Assembly: GCA_035516255.1 (NCBI GenBank)
Contig: DATJAL010000002.1
Location: 62,001-126,000, forward strand
Origin: Chitinivibrionales bacterium
GTDB taxonomy: Bacteria > Fibrobacterota > Chitinivibrionia > Chitinivibrionales > FEN-1185
DNA: 64,000 nucleotides
Reading direction: 5' to 3'
Position numbers and translations under genes: made by a program. This document shows, one piece after another, positions 1 through 8,525 of the stretch. The notes under the pieces are model-generated. The model saw only the letters and a program-made list of their open reading frames with translations. It had not been told where the DNA came from and did no database searches. The stretch's first letter is position 1. Each line of letters begins with the position of its first letter.

Positions 1-609
1 GGTCAATTTGTTAAAAAATATCCGGATGTTGTGCTGCGTCTGGTACGGGAGGGACATGAAGCAGGAAACCACACCTTTTCGCATCCGCATCTTACTTCTT
101 TTGCACAGGACCAGACGCAATCGATATTGCCTGCCATCACCGAGGCATATCTTGACCGGGAACTTGGAAAAACAGATTCCCTTTTCCATATATTGACCGG
201 CGTCCCGCTTGCACCGCTTTGGCGTGCACCGTACGGCGAATACAACCGGACCATATGCATTTGGGCCCAGAAAGCCGGATTTCTGCACGTCGGATGGCGG
301 CAAGGCAGAACATGGAAACTTGGCCTCGACAGCAACGACTGGATCAGCGACGAGGGATCGTCAGGCTATCATACGCCGCAAGAGGTGTATGATAAAATCG
401 TGGCGCTTGCCAACAGACCGGAAAATGGAATCAACGGCGGCATCATTCTCATGCATCTGGGCACGGTGCGCACTCAGAAGGACAAGCAGGTCCATCTGAT
501 GCTCGGAAGGCTTATCGACACGCTCCGGTCCCTTAATTACCGTTTTGTGCCCATATCGGAAATGCTGAAAGAATCCGGGATTGATATTGGAACATTAAAG
601 CATAGTTAA
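1..609 (+). CDS. Polysaccharide deacetylase (CE4/NodB domain), 5'-truncated
   Basis: The reading frame is open from base 1, so the gene begins upstream of the window; 202 residues are visible. They carry the later NodB-fold motifs: the metal-binding H-T-F-S-H element near residue 25 of the visible part, an R-A-P-Y motif near residue 73, and a late I-I-L-M-H motif. The first catalytic Asp-Asp motif lies off the left edge. CE4 enzymes remove N-acetyl (or O-acetyl) groups from peptidoglycan, chitin or other polysaccharides, usually in the envelope. Substrate cannot be told from this fragment. It ends 50 bp before the S2P gene on the same strand. Confidence 0.85.
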   Translation, partial: GQFVKKYPDVVLRLVREGHEAGNHTFSHPHLTSFAQDQTQSILPAITEAYLDRELGKTDSLFHILTGVPLAPLWRAPYGEYNRTICIWAQKAGFLHVGWRQGRTWKLGLDSNDWISDEGSSGYHTPQEVYDKIVALANRPENGINGGIILMHLGTVRTQKDKQVHLMLGRLIDTLRSLNYRFVPISEMLKESGIDIGTLKHS

Positions 610-659
610 AAGAATTTGATATGTTGTATTTTCAAAAGAAATAATAAACCAAGAAAAAA

Positions 660-1316
660 ATGTTTGATACCCATCATCTCAGAGAGCTGCTGATTAGGAC
701 TCCAGGTATCCTTGTCGGCCTCACTATTCATGAATATTGCCATGCATTAGTTGCACATTGGCGAGGTGATGATACTGCAAAAATGGTTGGACGTCTTACT
801 TTAAATCCCATTCCCCACCTTGATCCAATAGGAACAATACCCTTATTATTTACGACTTTTGGTTGGGCAAAACCGGTTCCTGTAAATTACTACAATTTGC
901 GAAATCCCCGGCTCGACTCTGCACTCGTAAGTGTTGCTGGTCCGATATCGAATATTTTTTGTGCATTATCTATTGGTTTTGTTTTTCGGATTTTACAGAC
1001 CTTTTTATCCGCAGAAGGATCTTTGCTTTATACATTCCTTATTCTAAGTAAGGCTTATGCAATTAATATAGGCCTATCTTTTTTCAATCTATTACCTGTT
1101 CCCCCACTTGATGGCTCCAATATTCTTTTAAGCTTTCTTCCTCGTTCACAAATAGAACCATATTTCAGAATGATGCGCCATATACCGACCATTTTCCTTG
1201 TCCTTATTGTCTTAGAACTTATGTTTAATATAAAAACAATTTCATTTATACTTAATCCTCTTTACAAGCCGTATTATTCATTCTGGACCTTTATCATTTT
1301 TGGCGGAAGGATGTAA
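660..1316 (+). CDS. Site-2 protease family zinc metalloprotease (M50B)
   Basis: A 218-residue membrane protein. The H-E-Y-C-H zinc motif is at about residues 24-28 in the first helix. The second half has an N-P-I-P-H-L-D-P-I-G-T block and the conserved N-L-L-P-V-P-P-L-D-G motif, in which the Asp supplies the third metal ligand. Short M50B proteins with no PDZ domain form the YwhC-like group. Known members cleave or process membrane proteins within the bilayer; this one's substrate is unknown. It lies 3 bp upstream of the heptose kinase gene, so the two are probably co-transcribed. The ribosome-binding site is weak (A-rich). Confidence 0.85.
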   Translation: MFDTHHLRELLIRTPGILVGLTIHEYCHALVAHWRGDDTAKMVGRLTLNPIPHLDPIGTIPLLFTTFGWAKPVPVNYYNLRNPRLDSALVSVAGPISNIFCALSIGFVFRILQTFLSAEGSLLYTFLILSKAYAINIGLSFFNLLPVPPLDGSNILLSFLPRSQIEPYFRMMRHIPTIFLVLIVLELMFNIKTISFILNPLYKPYYSFWTFIIFGGRM

Positions 1317-1319
1317 TTC

Positions 1320-2336
1320 ATGCCCACCCCAAACATCTCGCAAAAGCGTTTGAAACAGATTGCGGCTAACTTTTCCCAATCATCAATCATGGTGGTGGGC
1401 GATTCCATGCTCGATGAATATGTTTGGGGAGATGTCAGCCGCATATCACCGGAAGCACCCGTGCCCGTCGTGCATGTCCGGTCGCGTTCATCCCGGCTGG
1501 GTGGCGCGGCCAACGTGGTGCAGAATCTGAAAAGCCTCGGCGTTAGCCCTTATCTTGTGTCGTTGTGCGGAAACGATGACACCGGCATACTGTTACGGAA
1601 AAAACTGGAGCAAGCGGGCTGTAATTCAAAGGGGCTGGCCGTGTCGTGCCAAAGGTCCACTACCATTAAAACAAGAATTATTGCGCGGCACCAGCAGGTG
1701 GTGCGTGTAGACAGCGAAACGGTTATTGATGTGACAAAAGACGAAGCTGAAGTCTTGTGGAAGAGCGTTTCTTCCGAATTGTCGCGAGTGAAGGGCGTCA
1801 TCATATCAGATTATTCCAAAGGCGTTGTATCCAAACCGTTTATTGTCCAGCTTCTTGATGCTTGCAAAAAAAGGAATCTGTTTGTTGCCATAGACCCCAA
1901 AGAACGGCATTTCGATTTATACAAAGGCGTGAGCATCATTACTCCCAACCTCAAGGAAGCGCATGCCGTACTCGGCGTGCCCAACGCTCAAGTCAATGAC
2001 AGGGAAATTGAGTTGCTCGGTTGGAAAATCGTAAAAAAGCTTGACCTTCCATACCTGCTTATCACTCTGAGCGAGCGCGGCATGGCCTTGTTCGAAAGGA
2101 ACACCCGCACCTTTTCGCATCTGCCAACCGTAGCCAGAAACGTTTTTGACGTCACCGGCGCCGGCGACACGGTTATTAGCGTTTATGCGGCGGCAATCAT
2201 CAGCGGGGCAAAACCTATCGAAGCCGCTTACCTTTCTAATCACGCAGCAGGCATCATTGTTGGAGAACTCGGCACCGCCTGCGTGACGCCGGAAGCGCTG
2301 CTTGCGGCCTGCGCAGAAAAATATACGGGTCAATAA
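1320..2336 (+). CDS. rfaE1: D-glycero-beta-D-manno-heptose-7-phosphate kinase
   Basis: A 338-residue PfkB/ribokinase-family sugar kinase. The N-terminus has the heptose-kinase signature G-D-S-M-L-D-E-Y followed by R-I-S-P-E-A-P-V-P-V, then a glycine-rich G-G-A-A-N-V motif. The C-terminal D-V-T-G-A-G-D-T motif carries the catalytic Asp and the anion hole. The length equals the kinase half of HldE, so this is the stand-alone domain I form (HldA/RfaE1); the adenylyltransferase would be encoded elsewhere. It makes heptose-1,7-bisphosphate on the way to ADP-heptose for the LPS inner core, which argues for a Gram-negative envelope. It starts 3 bp after the protease gene. Confidence 0.92.
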   Translation: MPTPNISQKRLKQIAANFSQSSIMVVGDSMLDEYVWGDVSRISPEAPVPVVHVRSRSSRLGGAANVVQNLKSLGVSPYLVSLCGNDDTGILLRKKLEQAGCNSKGLAVSCQRSTTIKTRIIARHQQVVRVDSETVIDVTKDEAEVLWKSVSSELSRVKGVIISDYSKGVVSKPFIVQLLDACKKRNLFVAIDPKERHFDLYKGVSIITPNLKEAHAVLGVPNAQVNDREIELLGWKIVKKLDLPYLLITLSERGMALFERNTRTFSHLPTVARNVFDVTGAGDTVISVYAAAIISGAKPIEAAYLSNHAAGIIVGELGTACVTPEALLAACAEKYTGQ

Positions 2337-2393
2337 ATTGTCGTCTCCGCTTGTTAAAACGCCACCAAGGAATTATATTTTGTCGACACGTGA

Positions 2394-2470
2394 GGGCCCG
2401 TAACTCAGTTGGTTAGAGTAGCGGACTCATAATCCGTTAGTCCTAGGTTCGAGTCCTAGTGGGCCCACCA
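2394..2470 (+). tRNA. tRNA with CAU anticodon, probably tRNA-Ile2 (lysidine-modified)
   Basis: A complete 77-nt cloverleaf with encoded CCA. The acceptor stem GGGCCCG pairs with TGGGCCC. The D stem is ACTC/GAGT, the anticodon stem is GCGGA/TCCGT around loop CTCATAA, and the T stem is CTAGG/CCTAG. The anticodon is CAT. It is not an initiator tRNA, because position 1-72 is a normal G-C pair. C4-G69 and C5-G68 in the acceptor stem match determinants known for TilS recognition of E. coli tRNA-Ile2. I therefore favour Ile2 (C34 modified to lysidine, reading AUA) over elongator Met, but sequence alone does not fully separate them. Confidence 0.93.
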
Positions 2471-2566
2471 CTCTTTAACAATAGAAAACAACGACTGGCT
2501 ATGACGGGTAGGCTGCTGTTATTTTTCCCCTTTTCCGAAACTAAAAACACCTTCGAAATATTCCAC

Positions 2567-2606
2567 AAAAAAGCACTTCTGATACGGAAGTGCTTTTTTG
2601 TTTTTA
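2567..2606 (+). terminator. Rho-independent terminator after the tRNA
   Basis: The stem GCACTTC / GAAGTGC has a short loop (tgatacg). It is flanked by an A-run on the left and a run of Ts on the right, so it could work in both directions. It lies about 95 bp after the tRNA and before the zinc-ribbon gene. Confidence 0.8.
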
Positions 2607-2688
2607 TATTTTCCCTTCAGTTCGATAGGCCGGTGCGGTTGATACGTTGACGCATCCGTCTTTTTTCGGTGAAATTATCGGAGGCGAT

Positions 2689-3462
2689 ATGATAAAAGAC
2701 CTTGAATCGCTGATTCATCTGCAGGCAATCGATTTGCAGATCCACGAAATCTTGCAGTCCCAGCGGGACCTGCCAAAGCTGCTTTCCGAACTAGAAAAGG
2801 CCGTGGTTTCGGCACAGAAGACGGTTGATGGCGTCAGCCAACAGCTGGCGGCCAATGCAACCGAAAAAAAAACATTTGAAGAAAAGGTTGGCACCGCAAA
2901 ATCGGCCCTCGAGAAAAGCCAGGAACGCCTGAGCTCCATTAAAACGAATCGCGAGTATGATGCGGTCCATGCGGAAATCGAAAATTTTAAAAGCATTATT
3001 GCCGGCGCCGATGCCCGCATGAAAAGCCTTTCGGCGGAAACCGACAAGCTCCAGCAATCGCTTGAGGCGCACAAGGCAGAGCGCGAAAAAATAAAAGGGG
3101 AAAATGACCCCAAGATCGCCGAACTTAAAACGAAAATCGCTTCGATCGACAGCTCGGTGGCCCAGCTTAAAGAGGGCCGCGGGGCGATAATCGCCGGCAT
3201 TCCCAAACCGCTGCTGCGCACCTACGAGCATATCCTCTCCCGGAGGAAAAACGCAAAGGTGCTGAGTTTTGTTGACGACAGCCACCGCACCTGCTCTTCA
3301 TGCTTCAAGGTGCTCGAAACCCAGCTAGTCAACGAGATCCGCAAGGGGGCCAGATTGCTTACCTGTCAGAATTGCGGCGCGATCTTTGTGTGGGGGGAAA
3401 AGCCCGTGGATAAAGTTACGGATAAATCAGAGGAGAAAAAGGAAGAGGCTCCTGCAGCGTGA
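2689..3462 (+). CDS. Coiled-coil protein with C-terminal C4 zinc ribbon (DUF164/CT398-like)
   Basis: A 257-residue protein. About 180 N-terminal residues form a long, charged, heptad-rich helical hairpin. A central S-I-K-T-N-R-E-Y-D-A segment, typical of this family, sits near the hairpin turn. The C-terminus has two Cys pairs (C-S-S-C and C-Q-N-C), a zinc ribbon. The family is widespread, and a nucleic-acid or secretion-related scaffold role has been suggested, but the function is not established. I chose the ATG at 2689 because GGAG lies five bases upstream; a TTG at 2647 is in frame without a clear site. It is convergent with tssH. Confidence 0.85.
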   Translation: MIKDLESLIHLQAIDLQIHEILQSQRDLPKLLSELEKAVVSAQKTVDGVSQQLAANATEKKTFEEKVGTAKSALEKSQERLSSIKTNREYDAVHAEIENFKSIIAGADARMKSLSAETDKLQQSLEAHKAEREKIKGENDPKIAELKTKIASIDSSVAQLKEGRGAIIAGIPKPLLRTYEHILSRRKNAKVLSFVDDSHRTCSSCFKVLETQLVNEIRKGARLLTCQNCGAIFVWGEKPVDKVTDKSEEKKEEAPAA

Positions 3463-3479
3463 AATAGTTTGTTTTCCGC

Positions 3480-6185
3480 TCATCCCTTTCCCCTCGCTTT
3501 TTGCTTTCCACTTTTTTTTCCCTCTGGCGCCGCGTCGGCGCTGTCAGAAAAAACAATTTCATAATCGCCGTCCTCGTCCTTCCCGATATGGCACCGGGTA
3601 GCGGGTTTTTTATCCTGGCCCAAGTGCAAAAGCAGCTGGCGCGAAATCCCGGGCAGCAGTGTTCCGTCTATGACCGCATCGGCGTTGCGCGCGCCTGTTT
3701 CTATGGCGGTGCAGCTGTCGGCGATGGCGTCAACAAGATCGGGGGATATCGACATCGTGATGCCGTGCGCCTTTTTCAGGCGTTGCGCGATCGTGTCCAG
3801 TTTCATTGCGACAACGCCTTTCATCACCTCCTTTGACAGCGGCCTGAACGGCACGATCTTGCAGCGCGCCAGAAGCGCCGGCTGGAAATGGGCCGACAAT
3901 TCGGGCCGGATGGCCTTGACAAGATCGTCGCTGGAACATGATGCAGCGCGCTCCTGCGCGCACATCCCGGCAATGGTGTCGGCCGCGAGGTTCGAGGTCA
4001 TGATGATGATGGTGTTGCGGAAATTGATCTCCCGGCCCTCGCCGTCGCGCATGAATCCCTTGTCGAACACCTGATAAAACAGGTTCATGACCTCCAGGTG
4101 CGCTTTTTCCACTTCGTCAAGAAGCACGATCGAATACGGCTTCTGGCGCACCGCCTCGGTAAGAACGCCCCCCTCGCCGTACCCCACGTAGCCGGGCGGC
4201 GACCCTTTCAGCTGCGATACGGTGTGCTTCTCCTGGTATTCCGACATGTTAATGGTGGTGATGAATTTCTCGCCGCCGAACAGTGTGTCGGCGAGGGCTC
4301 GCGCGCATTCGGTTTTGCCCACGCCGGACGGCCCGGTGAACAAAAACACACCGAGCGGCGCGTCTGGACTGCCCATGCCTGTTTTTGACGCTCGTATGGT
4401 GCTTGCAAGCGCCGCGAGCGCGTCATCCTGGCCGATGACGCGCTCGCTGAGGCGCTTTTCAAGTTCCAGAAGTGTCTGTGCTTCGTCTTTTACCATGGTG
4501 CCCACGGGAATGCCGGTCCAGTCCGAAATCACCTGTCCGCACACCGATGCAGACACATGAGGAAATACCATCGGGTTGTCGCCTTGTAACGTTTCAAGTG
4601 CTTTAAGTGCTTCACCTATGTCCTTCTGAACAGCTGATAGATCTTTTTCGTTTCCGCCTTTTTCTCGAAGCGTTTTGATTTTTTCCTGCAATGATTGTAT
4701 TGACTGCACCTGGGTTTTTTCTTTTCCCCACTGTTCGGCAAGCGCTCCAATTTCTTCTTTCTTCCGTTTTATAGCGGCATCACATTCGTCAATAAACTCC
4801 TTCTCAACCGGCAGGCCAGCCTTCCTGTCGCGTTCAAGCTTCCTTTTTTCAAGTTCGGCGTTCTGAAGGCCGCGTTCGGCTCCGTCAAGCGAGGCGGGTT
4901 TAACGCTCTGGCTCATTTTGACACGGGCACAAGCGGTATCGAGCACGTCCACGGCCTTGTCGGGCAGCTGCCTGCCCGAAATATACCGGCGCGACAGGGA
5001 AACCGCGGCGGTCACGCCTTTGGTGGTGATTTGTACGCCGTGATATTTTTCGAAACTGTCGGCAACACCCCGCAGCATGATGATTCCCTTGATTTCGTCG
5101 GGCTCTTCTATTTTGACAAGCTGGAACCTCCGCGCGAGAGCCGGATCCTTTTCAAAGTATTTACGGTATTCGGACCATGTTGTGGCGGCAAGCGTGCGCA
5201 GTTCGCCGCGGGCCAGCGCCGGCTTGAGCAAATTGGCCGCGTCCCCCTGCCCTGCGGCGCCGCCCGCGCCGATGAGCGTGTGCGCCTCGTCAATAAACAG
5301 AATTGTTGATTTCGAATTGTTCTTCACGGCGTCAATGACGTTCTTCAACCGTTTCTCAAATTCGCCTTTCACCGAGGCTCCCGCTTGCAACAGCCCGAGA
5401 TCCAGTCCCCACAATGCGACATTTTTAAGATTTTCTGGTACATCGCCGTTTACAATACGGAGCGCGATGCCCTCAACGATGGCGGTTTTGCCGACCCCGG
5501 CCTCGCCGACAAGTATGGGATTGTTCTTGCGCCTCCGGTTCAAGATATCGAGGGCTTGGCGAATTTCGTCGTCACGCCCGAGAATCGGATCAATCTTTCC
5601 TGCCCTTGCCTCTTCGGTAAAATTCGTGCAGAACTGCGCCAGCACACTGGCCGCGGCCTCAGGAGTGCGCGAAACCGGCGGATGTCCTGACGAATCCCCA
5701 CCGGAGAACTGCTGCTCTGATGATGTTTTGGTAAGGGAAATAAACTCGGTTTTGAGCGCTTCAAGGTTCACCGACTTTAACAGCTCGCCATAGGACGTCA
5801 TGGAAAACTGCCCTTTTTCGAGCATGGCGACAAAAAGCAGTCCCGACGTGATTGACTGAAGAGAATAACTCAGCGAACCGATGCTCCATGCGAGCTCCAT
5901 TGCCTCAAGCAACGGCGGTGAAAATGACGGTCTCCCGGTATTGCCGTTTCTGAGGTTTTCGAGCTCCGTGTTTACCGCCTCTTTAAGACGGCCCGCATCA
6001 ACATTGTAATGCTTGAGAATCACGGCGACGTCTCCGGTTGTGTCGTCGAGGAACTCCGCAAAGAGGTGCTCCCACCGGACTTCATAATGGCCGCGGTTGA
6101 CACACAGCCCGACAGAAGCCTCAAGTGCTTTCGTGCATTGGTCGTTGAGCTTTTCCAACAATAAACGGATGTCTTTTACCACCAT
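3480..6185 (-). CDS. tssH: ClpV/TssH-type AAA+ ATPase of type VI secretion
   Basis: A 901-residue double AAA+ unfoldase. Walker A motifs are at residues 227-235 (G-E-A-G-V-G-K-T) and 618-625 (G-P-S-G-V-G-K-T). Walker B is at about 296-301. A middle coiled-coil domain spans about 440-530. ClpV rather than ClpB identity rests on two things: the N-domain, and the C-terminal C-x5-E-x-G-A-R-N-A-D-x7-L-L-P element. ClpV recycles contracted TssB/C sheaths. No sheath, baseplate, Hcp or VgrG gene is in the window. It is the last gene of a murA-lipoprotein-tssH series, 41 bp after the lipoprotein. A divergent general Clp chaperone is the alternative. Confidence 0.85.
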   Translation of the reverse strand: MVVKDIRLLLEKLNDQCTKALEASVGLCVNRGHYEVRWEHLFAEFLDDTTGDVAVILKHYNVDAGRLKEAVNTELENLRNGNTGRPSFSPPLLEAMELAWSIGSLSYSLQSITSGLLFVAMLEKGQFSMTSYGELLKSVNLEALKTEFISLTKTSSEQQFSGGDSSGHPPVSRTPEAAASVLAQFCTNFTEEARAGKIDPILGRDDEIRQALDILNRRRKNNPILVGEAGVGKTAIVEGIALRIVNGDVPENLKNVALWGLDLGLLQAGASVKGEFEKRLKNVIDAVKNNSKSTILFIDEAHTLIGAGGAAGQGDAANLLKPALARGELRTLAATTWSEYRKYFEKDPALARRFQLVKIEEPDEIKGIIMLRGVADSFEKYHGVQITTKGVTAAVSLSRRYISGRQLPDKAVDVLDTACARVKMSQSVKPASLDGAERGLQNAELEKRKLERDRKAGLPVEKEFIDECDAAIKRKKEEIGALAEQWGKEKTQVQSIQSLQEKIKTLREKGGNEKDLSAVQKDIGEALKALETLQGDNPMVFPHVSASVCGQVISDWTGIPVGTMVKDEAQTLLELEKRLSERVIGQDDALAALASTIRASKTGMGSPDAPLGVFLFTGPSGVGKTECARALADTLFGGEKFITTINMSEYQEKHTVSQLKGSPPGYVGYGEGGVLTEAVRQKPYSIVLLDEVEKAHLEVMNLFYQVFDKGFMRDGEGREINFRNTIIIMTSNLAADTIAGMCAQERAASCSSDDLVKAIRPELSAHFQPALLARCKIVPFRPLSKEVMKGVVAMKLDTIAQRLKKAHGITMSISPDLVDAIADSCTAIETGARNADAVIDGTLLPGISRQLLLHLGQDKKPATRCHIGKDEDGDYEIVFSDSADAAPEGKKSGKQKARGKG

Positions 6186-6226
6186 GGCGGCACCATCCTT
6201 TTCTCATACGCAGAGGTATTCGTTGT

Positions 6227-6793
6227 TCACTTTCGGTCGATGCGAGTCAGCGTTCCCATTATGTCTCGGTATACCGGATAAAAATTTTTAAACAACAGCG
6301 GCTTTGTCCAGAAGGCGATGCGAAGGTTGTAGGTATCAATGGTAAAGAAGAACTCCACGAATCTGAACTCGCCGGAGGAATATTCCCACCGCACCATCGG
6401 AACATTATAAACCGTGTCGTCGAAAAGTCCGTAATCCTGCACCTTACTGTTTTTGTTGATCTGCTGCATCTGTTCGGCATATTCCCGATTTGTTTCGTTA
6501 AGATTGGCAACGATTCCCCTTGTCGCCTGGGTTTTTTCCACGGTAAAGCCGATAAATAAAAGTTCCGCGCCGGATTCGTGAAGGGTTCTCACGGTTGATC
6601 GGTGGCCCTTCATGTTGTTTGGATCGGTGATAAGATCCCAATTTCCTCGATAGCTCAGAGAAAAGCCGATCGGTTGGTTCTGATACGTGCGGTCCTTGGG
6701 AAAAAACGCGCCTGGATAAAACTGTTTTATCGGCGCGAGACAACCGAGAATGAGCAGAAAACCGGTGGACAGCACGGCATAACATGACCGCAT
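6227..6793 (-). CDS. Predicted lipoprotein of unknown function
   Basis: A 188-residue protein with a short hydrophobic N-terminus ending in I-L-G-C, a type II signal-peptidase lipobox at residues 15-18. The mature part contains mixed alpha/beta segments with many aromatic residues. I do not recognise the family. It lies 6 bp after murA and 41 bp before tssH on the same strand, so the three are likely one transcript. By position it could be an accessory lipoprotein of a secretion system or of the envelope, but nothing in the sequence proves either. Confidence 0.75.
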   Translation of the reverse strand: MRSCYAVLSTGFLLILGCLAPIKQFYPGAFFPKDRTYQNQPIGFSLSYRGNWDLITDPNNMKGHRSTVRTLHESGAELLFIGFTVEKTQATRGIVANLNETNREYAEQMQQINKNSKVQDYGLFDDTVYNVPMVRWEYSSGEFRFVEFFFTIDTYNLRIAFWTKPLLFKNFYPVYRDIMGTLTRIDRK

Positions 6794-6799
6794 GAGCGC

Positions 6800-8152
6800 C
6801 TAACGCTTCCCTGTGGTGGGCCAATTTTTCCTTCGTTCTGCGGTGCGAATGATGCGTGCACCGAGCTTGGAAAGTCGCTGGTCGATATTTTCATATCCAC
6901 GGTCTATCTGCTCGATATTCTGGATACAACTTTTGCCCCGCGCTGCGCATGCCGCGATGAGCAGGGCCATTCCGGCGCGGATATCAGGCGATGAAATGGT
7001 GGCCCCGACAAGCTGCGACGGCCCGTTCACCACGGCCCGATGCGGGTCGCAAATCACTATTTTTGCACCCATGGATATCAGTTTGTCAACAAAAAAGAGC
7101 CTTGATTCGAACATTTTCTCATGCAGAAGACATGTGCCGCTGGCCTGCGTCGCCGCGACAATCATGATGGACATGAGATCCGCCGGAAAAGCAGGCCATA
7201 TGTTGTCTTCAATTTTCGGTATCGCGCCGCCAAGATCCTGTCGGATTTTCATAGTCTGGTGCCCCGGCACCATCAGTGTCCTTTGGTTTTGATCTACCTC
7301 TACCTGTATGCCGAGACGGGCAAACTGAAAGAGAATCATTTTCATATGCTGCGGATCGATGTTTGTAATGGTTATTTCTGAACGCGTCGCGGCTGCGAGG
7401 CCTATAAAGGATCCCGTTTCGATGTAATCGCTTCCGAGGGTGTGCGGGGCGCCTTCAATTCCCCCAGATCCATATATGGAAAGGACATTGGACCCTATCC
7501 CTTCTATCTTTACACCGCTTTTTTCCAAGAACCTGCATAGCCCCTGCACATGCGGCTCCGATGCCGCGTTTACAATAGTGGTTCTGCCGCGCGCACCTGC
7601 GGCGGCGATAACCGCATTTTCCGTTGCGGTCACAGACGCTTCGTCAAGGCAGATGTCCGTGCCGCGCAGACCCTTTTTCGCTTCCAGAACATAAAGCACT
7701 TGCTCAGAATTACTTGACTTTTGATAGTGTTTAGCCGTCATTTTTGCGCCAAGAGCCTTAAATACATGAAAATGGGTATCCAGCCTGCGGCGGCCGATTG
7801 AATCCCCGCCTGGCTGAGGGATCACCGCTTTCCCGGTGCGGGCGAGCAATGATGACGCAAAGAGAATCGAACCGCGTATGATACTTGAAAGGTCAGCAGG
7901 CAGCGTCGGGGCTGGCTCTGCCGTCGCATCAATACATACGCTTGAATTGTTTATCTCCGATATTTTTGCTCCAAGGAGTGATGCTATCGAGAGCATGCTC
8001 CGCACATCGCCAATGTCCGGCACGTTGGAAAGGGTCACGCTACCATGGCATAAAAGCGCCGCGGCAATAACCGGAAGGGCTTCGTTTTTGTTGCCAGCCG
8101 TTCGGATGGTTCCCTGCAGCTTGACGCCGCCTTCAACAATGAAACTGCTCAT
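6800..8152 (-). CDS. murA: UDP-N-acetylglucosamine 1-carboxyvinyltransferase with Cys-to-Asp active site
   Basis: A 450-residue EPSP-synthase-fold enzyme catalysing the first committed step of peptidoglycan synthesis, the transfer of enolpyruvate from PEP to UDP-GlcNAc. The N-terminal G-N-K-N-E-A-L-P motif is the MurA form of G-x-K-N. The C-terminal Y-E-N-I-D-Q-R-L motif is also typical. In the active-site loop P-G-G-D-S-I-G the usual Cys is replaced by Asp117 (codon 7802-7804). The same substitution in Mycobacterium and Chlamydia enzymes blocks fosfomycin alkylation. An AGAGGA ribosome-binding site precedes the ATG, and it is the first gene of a three-gene series. Confidence 0.93.
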   Translation of the reverse strand: MSSFIVEGGVKLQGTIRTAGNKNEALPVIAAALLCHGSVTLSNVPDIGDVRSMLSIASLLGAKISEINNSSVCIDATAEPAPTLPADLSSIIRGSILFASSLLARTGKAVIPQPGGDSIGRRRLDTHFHVFKALGAKMTAKHYQKSSNSEQVLYVLEAKKGLRGTDICLDEASVTATENAVIAAAGARGRTTIVNAASEPHVQGLCRFLEKSGVKIEGIGSNVLSIYGSGGIEGAPHTLGSDYIETGSFIGLAAATRSEITITNIDPQHMKMILFQFARLGIQVEVDQNQRTLMVPGHQTMKIRQDLGGAIPKIEDNIWPAFPADLMSIMIVAATQASGTCLLHEKMFESRLFFVDKLISMGAKIVICDPHRAVVNGPSQLVGATISSPDIRAGMALLIAACAARGKSCIQNIEQIDRGYENIDQRLSKLGARIIRTAERRKNWPTTGKR

Positions 8153-8525
8153 ACCGGTCCTCTTGCATAATTATCCACAAAATTATAATATAAGTTTTAT
8201 GCGACGATTAATAAAACAGCTAACGTTACCTGATGTCTTCGAAAACCCCCTTGGTGCGTTCTTTTGATTAAAAAATTTCCATTATTTTTATTCAAAGTGA
8301 TCTATTTTTCTAAAAATTCATTATATTCTATTTTGAGCTTCGTCTTGCTCGCGTGTTACATAATTTTTTGAACTAACACCATTTTACAGGGAATTCTTCT
8401 TTGGGTTGCAAGCACACGCCGCTTTGCGGATCTGCGCGCTATCCAAGAGAACAACCAAGTTCCCGGTAGAGGGATCAAAAAATTTGCCGTGAGTTAAGGC
8501 GAAGCTTTTTTGTTTTCCATCCTCG
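8153..8525. promoter_or_regulatory. Divergent murA/pyrF spacer with a DnaA-box match and a likely murA promoter
   Basis: This 373-bp AT-rich spacer separates the divergent genes murA and pyrF. On the minus strand a TATAAT hexamer (8182-8187) precedes murA by about 30 bp. Between it and the start codon is TTATCCACA (8171-8179), an exact DnaA-box consensus. The box would overlap the early transcribed region, so DnaA could affect murA. One exact 9-mer in an AT-rich window may be chance. No convincing gene was found in the spacer. Confidence 0.4.
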
